Shown here in pieces: positions 33,564 to 43,200 of a stretch of DNA of 64,000 nt; position 1 is the first letter of the stretch, and each line of letters starts with the position of its first letter. The notes under the pieces are model-generated. The model had not been told where the DNA came from and did not search any database. It saw only the letters and a program-made list of their open reading frames with translations. Origin of the DNA: Autumnicola sp041679265 (GTDB lineage: Bacteria > Bacteroidota > Bacteroidia > Flavobacteriales > Flavobacteriaceae); contig NZ_JBGFSM010000007.1 in assembly GCF_041679265.1 (NCBI RefSeq), positions 124,001 to 188,000 of the forward strand. Direction: 5' to 3'. Both the position numbers and the translations under genes were made by a program.

Positions 33564-34094
33564 ATGGAAGTTACAAATGCCAAAATAAGCATTGAAGCCG
33601 TAAAAGGAGGAATTACACAGCAGCCAGATGTAGAAGCTATAGTAAATGCGGCTAATGCCGAGTTAACCACCGGGGGTGGAGTGGCAGGTGCTATTCATCA
33701 TGCCGCCGGGCCAGACCTTTATAAGGAGTGTCAGGATTTTGCTCCCATTCGTCCGGGAGAGGCCGTTATTACCGGAGCGCATAAACTTCCAAATAAATAC
33801 GTGATCCATTGCCTGGGCCCGGTTTATGAAAGAAAAAAAAATCACGAAGAGCTTCTTGCTAATTGTTATAAAAATGCCCTAAAGCTCGCTGAAGAAAATA
33901 CTATTACCTCTATCGCTTTTCCCGCAATCTCTACTGGTGTATTTGGTTATCCCATGGAAGAAGCGGCTGAAGTTGCCGTAAGGACAATTTTAGGAGAATT
34001 ACCCAGGCTAAAGCAGGTAGAAAAGATTAAATTTGTCCTGTTCACACAGGCAGATCTGGAAATTTACCAGAAAAAGCTTGAAGAACTTCAATAA
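33564..34094 (+). CDS. Macro domain-containing protein (O-acetyl-ADP-ribose deacetylase type)
   Basis: A 176-residue single macro domain that binds or hydrolyses ADP-ribose derivatives. The two signature loops are intact: 'EAIVNAANAELTTGGGVAGAIHHAAG' (shown here in pieces; loop 1, about 25-50, with Asn and 'GGGVAGAIH') and 'FPAISTGVFGYP' (loop 2, about 120-131). This is the MacroD/YmdB type, which removes the acetyl group from O-acetyl-ADP-ribose or mono-ADP-ribose from proteins. It is followed after 25 bp by two NAD-salvage genes on the same strand, suggesting a shared role in recycling the NAD ring and ribose parts. Confidence 0.92.
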   Translation: MEVTNAKISIEAVKGGITQQPDVEAIVNAANAELTTGGGVAGAIHHAAGPDLYKECQDFAPIRPGEAVITGAHKLPNKYVIHCLGPVYERKKNHEELLANCYKNALKLAEENTITSIAFPAISTGVFGYPMEEAAEVAVRTILGELPRLKQVEKIKFVLFTQADLEIYQKKLEELQ

Positions 34095-34119
34095 GTTCAA
34101 TATCAAGACAAAATATATT

Positions 34120-35529
34120 ATGTTCAACTTTACTGCCACGTATACGGACCAGTACCAACTGGCCATGGCTCAGGTTTATTTTGAAAAAGGTCAAAAAGAT
34201 GAGCAGGCTGTATTTGAATATTTCTTTAGAAAATTACCTTATAATGGAGGGTATGCTGTATTTTCTGGCCTGGAAAACCTGCTTAAAATTATTGAAGAGC
34301 TAAGGTTTGATCCTGCGGATATTAAGTTCCTAAAGACTAAAGGCTTTAAAGAAGACTTTCTTAACTATTTGCAGGAGTTTCGGTTTAGAGGTAATATCAT
34401 TTCAGCAAAAGAAGGGGATGTTGTTTTTCCTACCCGGCCTGTGCTGCAGGTGGAAGCAAATATGATTGAAGCCCAGCTTATAGAAACCCTCCTGTTAAAC
34501 CTTTTGAATTTCCAGACGCTTATCGCGACTAAAGCCAGCAGGACCAGGCTGGTGGCAGGAGATAAAAAACTATTGGATTTTGGGTTGAGAAGATCTCAGG
34601 GGCCGGGAGGTTATTATGCTACGCGTGCAGCAGTCACCGGGGGATTTGATGGGACCAGTAATGTAATCGCGGGAATGGATATGGAAATTCCGGTTTCCGG
34701 GACGATGGCTCATTCTTTTGTTCAGAGTTATGATGACGAGCTGGAAGCATTCCGGGACTTTGCTAAAGGCCGTCCGGAGAATTGCGTACTTTTAGTGGAT
34801 ACCTATAATACCTTGAAGAGCGGCATTCCCAATGCCATTAAGGTAGCAAAAGAAATGGAGGAGAGAGGGCAGAAGCTGCTGGCGGTTCGGCTGGATAGCG
34901 GAGACCTGGCTTATTTTGCAAAAGAAAGCCGAAAACTTCTTGATGCCGAAGGCCTGGATGATGTAAAAATTGCGGCTTCCAATCAACTTGATGAGTATGT
35001 GATAAAAAGCCTTTTAGAGCAGCAGGCGCCAATAGATATTTTCGGGGTGGGCACTAACCTTGTAACCGGCAGCCCAGATGCCGCTTTGGATGGGGTTTAC
35101 AAATTGGTATATTCCGGAGGAAAACCAAGGATAAAAATTTCAGAAAGCCTCTCAAAAGTAACACTTCCGCATAAAAAACAGGTTTTTAGAATTAAAAATA
35201 AAGATGGGAAATGTATAGGTGCAGATGCCATTGGCCTTTCTGAAGAAACCCATGTAACGGAAATGTTTCATCCTTTTGAGCCCTATAAGTCGTTGAAAAT
35301 AGAAGATTATGAGCAGGAGCCGCTGTTGGAGAAGGTGATGGAAAACGGGAAAAGTTTGCTGAAAAAACGCAGCCTACAGGAAATTGCAGATTACAGCCTT
35401 TCCAGGGTTGCCGAGCTGCCTATAGAATATAAACGCTTTAACAATCCTCATATTTATAAAATAGGCTTGAGCAGCCGCCTGAAAGAAGAACGGGACCTTT
35501 TAATTAAAGAATATAAAAGCAAAGCATGA
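34120..35529 (+). CDS. pncB: Nicotinate phosphoribosyltransferase
   Basis: A 469-residue enzyme that joins nicotinate to PRPP to give nicotinate mononucleotide, the entry step of the Preiss-Handler route to NAD. Family features include the N-terminal 'TATYTDQYQLAMAQVYFEKG', 'FGLRRSQGPGGYYATRAAVTGG' (in part), 'VSGTMAHSFVQSYDDELEAF' and 'LAVRLDSGDLAYFAKE'. An earlier TTG would extend the frame back into the macro gene. I chose the ATG at 34120 because the family sequence begins there. The downstream nicotinamidase gene overlaps it by 4 bp (ATGA), so the two are translationally coupled. Confidence 0.93.
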   Translation: MFNFTATYTDQYQLAMAQVYFEKGQKDEQAVFEYFFRKLPYNGGYAVFSGLENLLKIIEELRFDPADIKFLKTKGFKEDFLNYLQEFRFRGNIISAKEGDVVFPTRPVLQVEANMIEAQLIETLLLNLLNFQTLIATKASRTRLVAGDKKLLDFGLRRSQGPGGYYATRAAVTGGFDGTSNVIAGMDMEIPVSGTMAHSFVQSYDDELEAFRDFAKGRPENCVLLVDTYNTLKSGIPNAIKVAKEMEERGQKLLAVRLDSGDLAYFAKESRKLLDAEGLDDVKIAASNQLDEYVIKSLLEQQAPIDIFGVGTNLVTGSPDAALDGVYKLVYSGGKPRIKISESLSKVTLPHKKQVFRIKNKDGKCIGADAIGLSEETHVTEMFHPFEPYKSLKIEDYEQEPLLEKVMENGKSLLKKRSLQEIADYSLSRVAELPIEYKRFNNPHIYKIGLSSRLKEERDLLIKEYKSKA

Positions 35530-36140
35530 AAGCCTTACTCATTATAGATGTACAAAATGATTTTATGCCCGCTGGGGCTTTGGCTGTTCCTGAGGGAGAC
35601 CAGGTGGTGCCGGTAATAAACAGGCTTCAGGAAAAGTTTGAACTTGTTATTGCCACTCAGGACTGGCATCCTGCGGGGCATGCCAGTTTTGCAAAAAGCC
35701 ATGCCGGAAAAATGGAATTTGAAAAGATAGAATTAGACGGAATAGAGCAGGTGCTCTGGCCGGAGCATTGCGTGCAGAATTCTGAAGGTGCTGCCTTTCA
35801 CAAGGATCTGGAAACTTCAAAAATTGAAGCTATTTTCAGAAAAGGCACAGACCTAAAAATTGACAGTTATAGCGGGTTTTATGACAATGCACATTTAAAA
35901 TCTACCGGCCTGGCAGGATATCTAAAGGAAAAAGGGGTTGAGGAAATCTATTTCAGCGGACTTGCTGCAGAATTCTGTGTGTTTTTTTCCATTCAGGATG
36001 CTCTACAGGAGGGATTTTCAGCACTATTAATTGAAGATGCCACCAGAGCACTAAATCCTTTGGAATTTGAAAAGGCAAAAAAAAGCATCCTTGCAAATGG
36101 TGGAAAAATAATAACTTCAGAAAAAATTTCTAAAAATTAA
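35526..36140 (+). CDS. pncA: Nicotinamidase
   Basis: A 204-residue isochorismatase-fold enzyme that turns nicotinamide into nicotinate, the substrate of the enzyme encoded just upstream. The catalytic triad is visible as Asp8 ('LLIIDVQNDFMP'), Lys106 ('IFRKGTDLKIDSYSGF') and Cys151 ('GLAAEFCVFFSIQDAL'). The metal-site residues are Asp46, His48 and His81 ('ATQDWHPAGHASF', 'LWPEHCVQ'). 'GLAAEFC' replaces the common 'GLATDYC', a mild change. It overlaps the pncB stop by 4 bp and its own 3' end overlaps the convergent outer-membrane protein gene by 11 bp. Confidence 0.93.
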   Translation: MKALLIIDVQNDFMPAGALAVPEGDQVVPVINRLQEKFELVIATQDWHPAGHASFAKSHAGKMEFEKIELDGIEQVLWPEHCVQNSEGAAFHKDLETSKIEAIFRKGTDLKIDSYSGFYDNAHLKSTGLAGYLKEKGVEEIYFSGLAAEFCVFFSIQDALQEGFSALLIEDATRALNPLEFEKAKKSILANGGKIITSEKISKN

Positions 36141-36906
36141 TATAAAAAACATAACCCACATTCAGCCAGAAAATCCAGTCGTTGTACTTATTCTGAGGCC
36201 CTTGCACATCTAAGCCATCAATAAAATCTGAATTATAATAATTCCAGCGCGCGTCAATAAGAAGATCATGTTGCATGCCCAGCCGGTACCTAACACCTAC
36301 ACTTCCTGAAATGGCAAAAGTGGTACTAGGCTCCAGATCCAGCCCTCCCTGGAAGCTTGGGAAAAGTATCTTTGGGTCGTCTACCGGACCCAGATCTGAA
36401 TATGCAGTAGGGGTGTAGTATACATAATGTACTCCAAGACTAACATAAGGGCCAAATAATACGGCAAAATTTGTAAAATCTTTAATGCGCATAAAATGAT
36501 ACTCCAAATGTGTTCCCAGCTCATAAGTTTCGGTAAAGCCATGCATGGCTCTCAATTTTCTTGCTCCTTCTCCTTTGCCATTGGCTACCGGCCCAAAATG
36601 CTCCAGTTTGGACCTAAGGTAATCAAACTCATTTCTAATTCTAAAATGATCACTGAACCAGCTTTCAGATCTTTCACAGGTACATCTTGCTTTGTATGCA
36701 AAACTTAGGTAATGCACCACGCCAACGCCAAAACCTTCATTTTCCAAATTATTCCTAACGTTCCACCTTTCTCCATAATCGGTAAAAAAACCAGCCGGCC
36801 CGGCGAGCACCCCAACTTCATTAGAGACATGTATTTGTGCGATGCCATTCCCCTGTGTAAGAAACAAAAGGAAAAACACCATTAAAAATACTCTGGTATT
36901 TTGCAT
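36130..36906 (-). CDS. Outer-membrane beta-barrel protein (THC0290_0291-like)
   Basis: A 258-residue exported protein with the signal peptide 'MVFFLLFLTQGNGIAQ' and alternating beta strands ending in 'WIFWLNVGYVFYINF', an outer-membrane barrel-type C terminus. The phrases 'EVGVLAGPAGFFTDYGERWN' and 'GVGVVHYLSFAYKARC' match what I recall as the flavobacterial THC0290_0291 family, which has no known function. An unusual pair of cysteines, 'RCTCE', lies near residue 75. The gene converges on pncA with an 11-bp overlap and is likely monocistronic. Confidence 0.78.
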   Translation of the reverse strand: MQNTRVFLMVFFLLFLTQGNGIAQIHVSNEVGVLAGPAGFFTDYGERWNVRNNLENEGFGVGVVHYLSFAYKARCTCERSESWFSDHFRIRNEFDYLRSKLEHFGPVANGKGEGARKLRAMHGFTETYELGTHLEYHFMRIKDFTNFAVLFGPYVSLGVHYVYYTPTAYSDLGPVDDPKILFPSFQGGLDLEPSTTFAISGSVGVRYRLGMQHDLLIDARWNYYNSDFIDGLDVQGPQNKYNDWIFWLNVGYVFYINF

Positions 36907-37049
36907 ATGGACGCACTTGAAGTACTGACAAATATATAAAAAGAAGTTTAAGATATAATTTAAATAAATTATGGGGATACAAGGAAATGATTTGTACGTT
37001 AATATTATATCAAAAAATAAAAATCATCGCCTATCTTTTAGAGAACCTC

Positions 37050-37057
37050 TATATTTG
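37050..37057 (+). promoter_or_regulatory. Predicted -7 promoter box (TATATTTG) of gdhA
   Basis: TATATTTG is an exact match to TANNTTTG, 50 bases upstream of the gdhA ATG. The -33 box is not clear. Confidence 0.5.
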
Positions 37058-37107
37058 CACCGCATAAAAGTAAAATTTTTTAATAAACTTTATTAGCACC
37101 ACACATT

Positions 37108-38451
37108 ATGGAACAAAATGTAAAAGAGTTCTTAGATAAAGTATCAAAAAGAAATCAAAACGAGCCGGAATTTATGCAGGCCGTTCATGAGGTCTCAGAA
37201 ACTATAATTCCTTTTATAGAAAAAAATAAAAAGTATCAGAATGTTAAACTTCTGGAACGCATGGTAGAACCTGAGCGGGTAATTATGTTTAGGGTCTCCT
37301 GGCTGGATGATGAAGGGAATATCCAGGTAAATCGCGGGTTCAGGATTCAAATGAATTCTGCAATAGGACCCTATAAAGGCGGTTTGCGTTTTCATCCCAC
37401 GGTGAACCTGAGCATATTAAAATTCCTCGCCTTTGAGCAGGTTTTCAAAAACTCGCTTACCACCCTTCCAATGGGTGGCGGTAAAGGAGGATCAGATTTT
37501 GATCCCAAAGGAAAATCAGATAATGAAGTAATGCGTTTCTGCCAGAGTTTTATGACAGAACTGGCAAAACACATTGGTGCAGATACCGATGTTCCTGCCG
37601 GAGACATAGGTGTAGGTAGCCGTGAAATTGGTTACTTGTTTGGCCAATACAAGAGACTGCGAAATGAGTTTACTGGTATTTTAACCGGAAAGGGAATTTC
37701 TTACGGAGGATCGTTAATTCGTCCTGAAGCTACAGGTTACGGTAACGTCTACTTTACGCAAAATATGCTTTCCAGGAGAGGGGAGAAAATTGAAGATAAG
37801 AAAGTAATTATTTCCGGGTCTGGAAATGTGGCGCAATTTGCGGCAGAGAAGGCCATCCAGCTAGGCGCCAAAGTACTCACCATGTCAGATTCAAGCGGAT
37901 ATATTTTTGATGAAAAAGGAATTGATGAGGAGAAGCTTGATTTTATCATGAAACTTAAAAATGAGCGGCGGGGCAGAATCAGCGAATATGTAGACGAGTA
38001 TCCCGATGCCAAATATTATGAGGGCGAAACCCCGTGGGGTGTAAACTGCGATATAGCACTTCCCTGCGCCACACAAAATGAACTACTGGAAGAAGATGCG
38101 AAAAAGCTGGTAGATAACGGTTGCATATGTGTTGGGGAAGGCGCGAATATGCCATGTACCCCGGAAGCTGTGGAAGTTTTCCAGAAGGCGAAAATTCTTT
38201 TCTCACCGGGTAAAGCTTCAAATGCAGGTGGTGTGGCCACTTCAGGTTTGGAAATGTCTCAAAATTCATTACGATATTCCTGGACTTCAGAAGAAGTGGA
38301 TAAAAAGCTACATGAAATTATGAATAATATCCATTCAAAATGCGTGGAATATGGGACAGATGACGATGGATATGTAGATTATGTAAAAGGGGCAAATATT
38401 GCAGGTTTTGTAAAAGTTGCTGACGCTATGCTCGCCCAGGGCGTGGTGTAG
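37108..38451 (+). CDS. gdhA: NADP-specific glutamate dehydrogenase
   Basis: A 447-residue enzyme of the hexameric, bacterial 50-kDa type. It makes glutamate from 2-oxoglutarate and ammonia. The substrate domain contains 'GPYKGGLRFHPTVNLSILKF' and the catalytic-lysine loop 'LPMGGGKGGSDFDPKGKSD', then 'ADTDVPAGDIGVGSREIGYL'. The Rossmann domain contains 'ISGSGNVAQFAAEKAIQLGA'. 'EGANMPCTPEAVEVF' near residue 345 is also conserved. The family pattern points to NADPH and the assimilatory direction; this is inferred from the family. It has its own promoter box and terminator. Confidence 0.95.
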   Translation: MEQNVKEFLDKVSKRNQNEPEFMQAVHEVSETIIPFIEKNKKYQNVKLLERMVEPERVIMFRVSWLDDEGNIQVNRGFRIQMNSAIGPYKGGLRFHPTVNLSILKFLAFEQVFKNSLTTLPMGGGKGGSDFDPKGKSDNEVMRFCQSFMTELAKHIGADTDVPAGDIGVGSREIGYLFGQYKRLRNEFTGILTGKGISYGGSLIRPEATGYGNVYFTQNMLSRRGEKIEDKKVIISGSGNVAQFAAEKAIQLGAKVLTMSDSSGYIFDEKGIDEEKLDFIMKLKNERRGRISEYVDEYPDAKYYEGETPWGVNCDIALPCATQNELLEEDAKKLVDNGCICVGEGANMPCTPEAVEVFQKAKILFSPGKASNAGGVATSGLEMSQNSLRYSWTSEEVDKKLHEIMNNIHSKCVEYGTDDDGYVDYVKGANIAGFVKVADAMLAQGVV

Positions 38452-38474
38452 CTTCTGCTTTATAACATTATATT

Positions 38475-38501
38475 AAGCCGCTCCTTTTGGGCGGCTTTTT
38501 T
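38475..38501 (+). terminator. Rho-independent terminator after gdhA
   Basis: AAGCCGC and GCGGCTT pair around a nine-base loop and are followed by TTTTTT, 23 bp after the gdhA stop. Confidence 0.85.
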
Positions 38502-38529
38502 AATATCTTTGAATTTCAAATTTCTCCCG

Positions 38530-39249
38530 ATGCTTATTAAAACAGAAGCCATAATCTTAAGTGCGCTTAAATATGGCGAGGCAGATCTTATTGTGAGGGC
38601 TTATACCCTGGAGAGTGGTGTGAAAACGTATATGTTACGGGGAATCTTAAAATCCAGAAAGGGTAAGTTGAAAGCATCGCTCTTTCAGCTACTAACCCAA
38701 CTGGAGGTGGTTGCCAGCCATAAAGATAAAGGTACGCTGGAGTACCTCAAAGAAGCTAAAGTTTTACACACATACCAGTCGCTTCATACTAATATGATAA
38801 AAGGCTCCATGCTCATGTTTTTAGCTGAAGTTTTAAGGAATGCCATAAAAGAAGAGGAACCTAATCCTGCCTTGTACCAATATCTTAAGCTCAGCCTTAA
38901 CTGGCTGGACCTGCATGGCTCCATTGCTAATTTCCATTTGATTTTCCTGTTGAAGCTTACCCGGTATCTCGGCTTCCAACCGGAAGACTCCTCGGCAGAT
39001 TTGTCATATTTCAATATGCTGGATGGGGTTTTTCAGGAAATCAGGACAAATGAATATTGTGTAGAAGGAAAAAACCTGGATTTTTTGAAGCAGTTTCTTT
39101 CAGCCGATTTTGATTCTTCAAAAGATATAAAGCTTAATCAACAGAGCCGCACAGGATTTCTGAACCTGCTTTTGCTTTACTACGAACTGCATATTGAAGG
39201 TTTCAGGAAACCAAAATCCCTGGCGGTTCTAAATGAAATTTTTAATTAA
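38530..39249 (+). CDS. recO: DNA repair protein RecO
   Basis: A 239-residue recombination mediator that helps RecR load RecA on SSB-coated DNA. The N-terminal OB-fold begins 'MLIKTEAIILSALKYGEADL', continues 'VRAYTLESGVKTYMLRGILK' and is followed by a helical domain. I use the ATG at 38530 rather than the TTG at 38509 because 'MLIKTEAI(I/V)L' is the family start. The four-cysteine zinc site of many RecO proteins is missing (only Cys177-like 'NEYCVEG' is present), which is common in this phylum. It starts 28 bp after the gdhA terminator stem. Confidence 0.9.
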   Translation: MLIKTEAIILSALKYGEADLIVRAYTLESGVKTYMLRGILKSRKGKLKASLFQLLTQLEVVASHKDKGTLEYLKEAKVLHTYQSLHTNMIKGSMLMFLAEVLRNAIKEEEPNPALYQYLKLSLNWLDLHGSIANFHLIFLLKLTRYLGFQPEDSSADLSYFNMLDGVFQEIRTNEYCVEGKNLDFLKQFLSADFDSSKDIKLNQQSRTGFLNLLLLYYELHIEGFRKPKSLAVLNEIFN

Positions 39250-39317
39250 GATTTTCTGTTTTACTTTTTTATGAAGCTATGCAAGCAGTGACTGCTGCGG
39301 AGCGACCAGGAAAGATC

Positions 39318-39905
39318 TTAAAAGCTGGTGGGCAGGACGTTTTCTGTAGGAACATGAAACAATCCTTCTGTAATTTCAATTTTCCCGTTAGCTCCTTTCA
39401 GCGTGCCCGAAAATACCCCGCTTATCCCCTCTTCATCAATTTTGGTAAACCGTATCCTCCAGTTATACTTTTCAGGATCATGAGCTAAATGTTCTCCATA
39501 AAGCAAGTTGCCTTTATAAAATAGAAAATCCATATAAGCAAATGGGCTAATAGTATATTCTTTATTGGTTTCAATCTCTTCAGGAGTGTAAAGATTAAGC
39601 TGAAATTGCTCCGGGGAAGCATCATCATTTAAGATAGCGCTTATGGAAGTGGTGTGTACAGGAATATCAGCTCCCCAGAATTCTAATGCAACAGGTGTGT
39701 TTGCAAATCCTTCAACATCAGAGTAGGGGTTGCCGGTTTCTCTCAGCTGAATAATACGGTATTCCTTTAAAACCCCACTTTCCCTGAAGCGTAAGAAGTA
39801 CGCTTCCTCTAAAATTCTAATGGGTTCCAGAGGAGAATCCACAGTAGTACAACTGCAGGCCAAAATTGTTATACATGCTAGGTACAAAGGAAGGTTTTTG
39901 CTCAT
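39318..39905 (-). CDS. Lipoprotein of unknown function (195 aa)
   Basis: An exported lipoprotein: the N terminus 'LYLACITILACSCTTVDSPL' has a lipobox LACSC, with Cys17 or Cys19 lipidated. The mature part is acidic and beta-rich, with 'EAYFLRFRESGVLKEYRI' near the start and 'RIRFTKIDEEGISGVFSGTL' with 'ITEGLFHVPT' near the end. This pattern resembles small Bacteroidota lipoproteins that measure tens of residues of beta sandwich, but I know no function. It converges on recO with a 68-bp gap. No partner gene is adjacent. Confidence 0.72.
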   Translation of the reverse strand: MSKNLPLYLACITILACSCTTVDSPLEPIRILEEAYFLRFRESGVLKEYRIIQLRETGNPYSDVEGFANTPVALEFWGADIPVHTTSISAILNDDASPEQFQLNLYTPEEIETNKEYTISPFAYMDFLFYKGNLLYGEHLAHDPEKYNWRIRFTKIDEEGISGVFSGTLKGANGKIEITEGLFHVPTENVLPTSF

Positions 39906-40213
39906 CTACTTTATTTATTTCCATGAATAAGCCGCAGGTTGAGCAGGTAAATTTGTAGGGATTATCCAAATTAGGGAAAGTTTGTAGAAAAAGCAACAGT
40001 TTTTAGCCACTTTGCAGCCTATGCTAACAAATAGGAAGATCATTTTAAATTAATTGATTTTGATGTAAGAATTATATGTCAGAATAAATCATGAATGTCA
40101 GGAAACACTGCTGTAATAAGTAAGGCACGAGCAAAGGTCTTATTTTCCATTATAGGGGACTTCTCTTTTACGAAAATTGATTAATTTCGCACATCATTAG
40201 AAATTTCAAGAAA
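39906..40213. other. Gene-free region between a lipoprotein gene and ileS
   Basis: No convincing coding frame or RNA gene is seen in these 308 bases. For ileS, TAATTTCG at 40182-40189 is one base off the -7 consensus, with a TTTTACG about 12 bases upstream. I see no T-box-like antiterminator structure. The left part must contain the promoter of the minus-strand lipoprotein. Confidence 0.4.
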
Positions 40214-43200
40214 ATGAGCAATAAGTTCCCTGAATATAAAGGACTTGACTTACCAAAAGTTGCAGAAGAGACGCTTGGCTGGTGGAAGGAGAACAGGATT
40301 TTTGAAAAAAGTGTGGAATCCCGGGAGGGAGAGGAGCAATTTGTGTTTTTTGAAGGCCCGCCTTCGGCAAATGGCTTGCCTGGAATTCACCACGTGATGG
40401 CGCGTGCTATAAAAGATATTTTTTGCCGTTACAAAACCCAAAAAGGTTTTCAGGTAAAACGTAAAGCAGGCTGGGATACCCACGGCTTACCGGTGGAGCT
40501 TGGAGTAGAGAAAGAACTGGGAATCACCAAAGAAGATATTGGAAATAAAATTAGTATAGAAGAGTACAACCACGCCTGTAAAAATGCAGTGATGCGCTAT
40601 ACAGATGTGTGGAATAACCTTACCGAAAAAATGGGATATTGGGTAGATATGGGCGATCCCTATATCACCTACAAATCTAAATACATGGAAACCGTCTGGT
40701 GGCTGCTTTCTGAAATTTACAAGAAAGGCCTTATTTATAAAGGTTATACCATCCAGCCATATTCCCCAAAGGCCGGGACCGGCCTTAGTTCACACGAGCT
40801 TAACCAGCCGGGAACTTATCAGGATGTTTCAGATACCACGGTAACGGCAATGTTCAAAATAAGCAATTCTAAAGCCTCCCCTGTTGGTGAAGGTTTGGAG
40901 GGGGCCTATTTTATCGCCTGGACCACCACTCCGTGGACTTTGCCATCCAATACCGCGCTAACCGTGGGGCCAAAAATTGAATATGTTACGGTAAAAACAT
41001 ACAACCAGTACACCTTTGAACCAATAACAATTATAGTGGCCAAAGATCTTGCTGAAAAGCAGTTTGATAAAAAATTCAGAAAAGTTGAAAATGAAGAGGA
41101 GCTAAAAAATTATAAAGCAGGAGACCAGTCTAACAGCAAGGCAGGCAAAATTCCTTATTTTATTGGGAAGGGTTATGTTGGTGCAGATCTCGTAGGAATT
41201 CGCTATGAGCAGCTTATGCCTTATGCGCAGCCTTACCATAATCCTGAAAATGCCTTCCGCGTCATTGCCGGGGATTTTGTAACTACAGAAGATGGTACGG
41301 GAATCGTTCATACTTCTCCCACTTTTGGTGCAGATGATGCCCTTGTGGCGAAACAGGCAACTCCCGAGGTTCCACCGTTGCTGGTTAAAGATGATAATGA
41401 TAATCTGGTTCCGCTGGTGGATTTACAGGGGAAGTTTAGAAAAGAAATGGGCGAATTCGCCGGGAAATATGTGAAGAATGAATACTATAATGATGGCGAA
41501 GCCCCGGAAAAATCTGTAGATGTTGAAATAGCTATTAAGCTGAAGGAGGAAAATCGCGCTTTTAAGGTTGAAAAGTACGTCCACAGTTACCCAAATTGCT
41601 GGAGAACAGATAAGCCAATTCTCTATTATCCGCTGGATTCCTGGTTCATTAAGGTGACCGATGTTAAGGACCGTATGTACGAGCTAAACCTTGGCATAAA
41701 CTGGAAACCTAAAGCTACAGGGGAAGGCCGCTTTGGAAACTGGCTGGCCAATGCTAACGACTGGAACCTTTCCCGAAGCAGGTACTGGGGAATCCCGCTT
41801 CCAATCTGGAGAACTGAAGATGGGAAAGAAGAGAAAATAATAGGCTCTATTGCACAACTTAAAGAAGAAATAACACATGCTGTAGAGGCAGGGGTTATGG
41901 ATAAAAATATCTTTGAAGCCTTTAAGGCAGGAGATATGAGTGACGAGAATTATGATAATGTAGACCTGCATAAAAATGTAGTTGATGAGATCGTGCTGGT
42001 TTCAGAAAGTGGCAAACCCATGAAGCGGGAAGCAGATCTTATAGATGTATGGTTCGATTCTGGTTCTATGCCTTATGCCCAATGGCATTATCCGTTTGAA
42101 AATAAGGAAAAAGTAGAGAAAACCTGGCGCAAAGCTGATTTTATTGCGGAAGGTGTGGACCAGACCAGGGGCTGGTTTTATACACTACATGCCATAGCTA
42201 CCATGATTTTTGATGACGTGGCGTATAAAAATGTGGTTTCCAACGGACTCGTGCTGGACAAGAACGGCCAGAAAATGTCCAAAAGGTTAGGGAACGCGGT
42301 AGATCCTTTTGAAACTCTGGCAGCTTTTGGGCCGGATGCCACCCGCTGGTATATGATCTCTAACGCGAACCCGTGGGACAACCTTAAATTTGACATTGAA
42401 GGAATTGGGGAAGTGCAGCGAAAATTCTTCGGAACGCTCTACAATACTTATTCGTTCTTTACTTTGTATGCCAATATTGATACTTTCACTTATGCTGAAG
42501 AGGATATTCCGCTAAGCGAACGGCCTGAAATTGACCGCTGGATACTTTCAGAATTGCATACACTCATAAATAAAGTGGATGCATTTTATGGAGATTATGA
42601 GCCTACAAAGGCGACCAGGGCTATTTCAGAATTTGTCCAGGAGAATCTTAGTAACTGGTTTGTACGCCTTAGCCGCAGAAGGTTTTGGAAAGGTGATTAT
42701 GGTCAGGATAAAATTTCAGCATATCAAACTCTTTATACCTGCCTGGAGACGGTAGCAAAATTAGGAGCTCCTGTTGCGCCTTTTTATATGGAACGCCTTT
42801 ACAGGGATCTTAATAAAGCTAGCGGGAAAGAAAAAGTGGAATCTGTTCATATCTCTAAATTCCCTACATTTGATAATAAGTTTGTTGATAAAAAATTAGA
42901 AGGCAAAATGGAGAAGGCACAACGCATTTCTTCATTAGTGCTTTCGCTTCGCAAAAAGGAGATGATCAAAGTTCGTCAGCCCTTGCAACGTGTAATGATT
43001 CCGGTACTTTCCAGGGAACAGGGGGAGGAAATTATGGCCGTTCAGGAGCTTATAAAAAGCGAGGTAAATGTAAAAGAAATCGAGCTTATAGATGATGCTT
43101 CAGGCATACTGGTGAAGCAGGTAAAACCTAATTTCAGGGTTCTTGGCCCAAGATTTGGTAAGGATATGAAGCTGGTTGTCAATAAGATAAATAAATTCAC

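Noticed and set aside
34033..34119. Upstream TTG start for the nicotinate phosphoribosyltransferase
   Set aside because: It would add 29 residues unlike the family and overlap the macro gene by 62 bp; the family start is the ATG at 34120.
40000..40213. T-box-like riboswitch before ileS
   Set aside because: No specifier loop or antiterminator/terminator pair could be seen, and Bacteroidota generally lack T-boxes.
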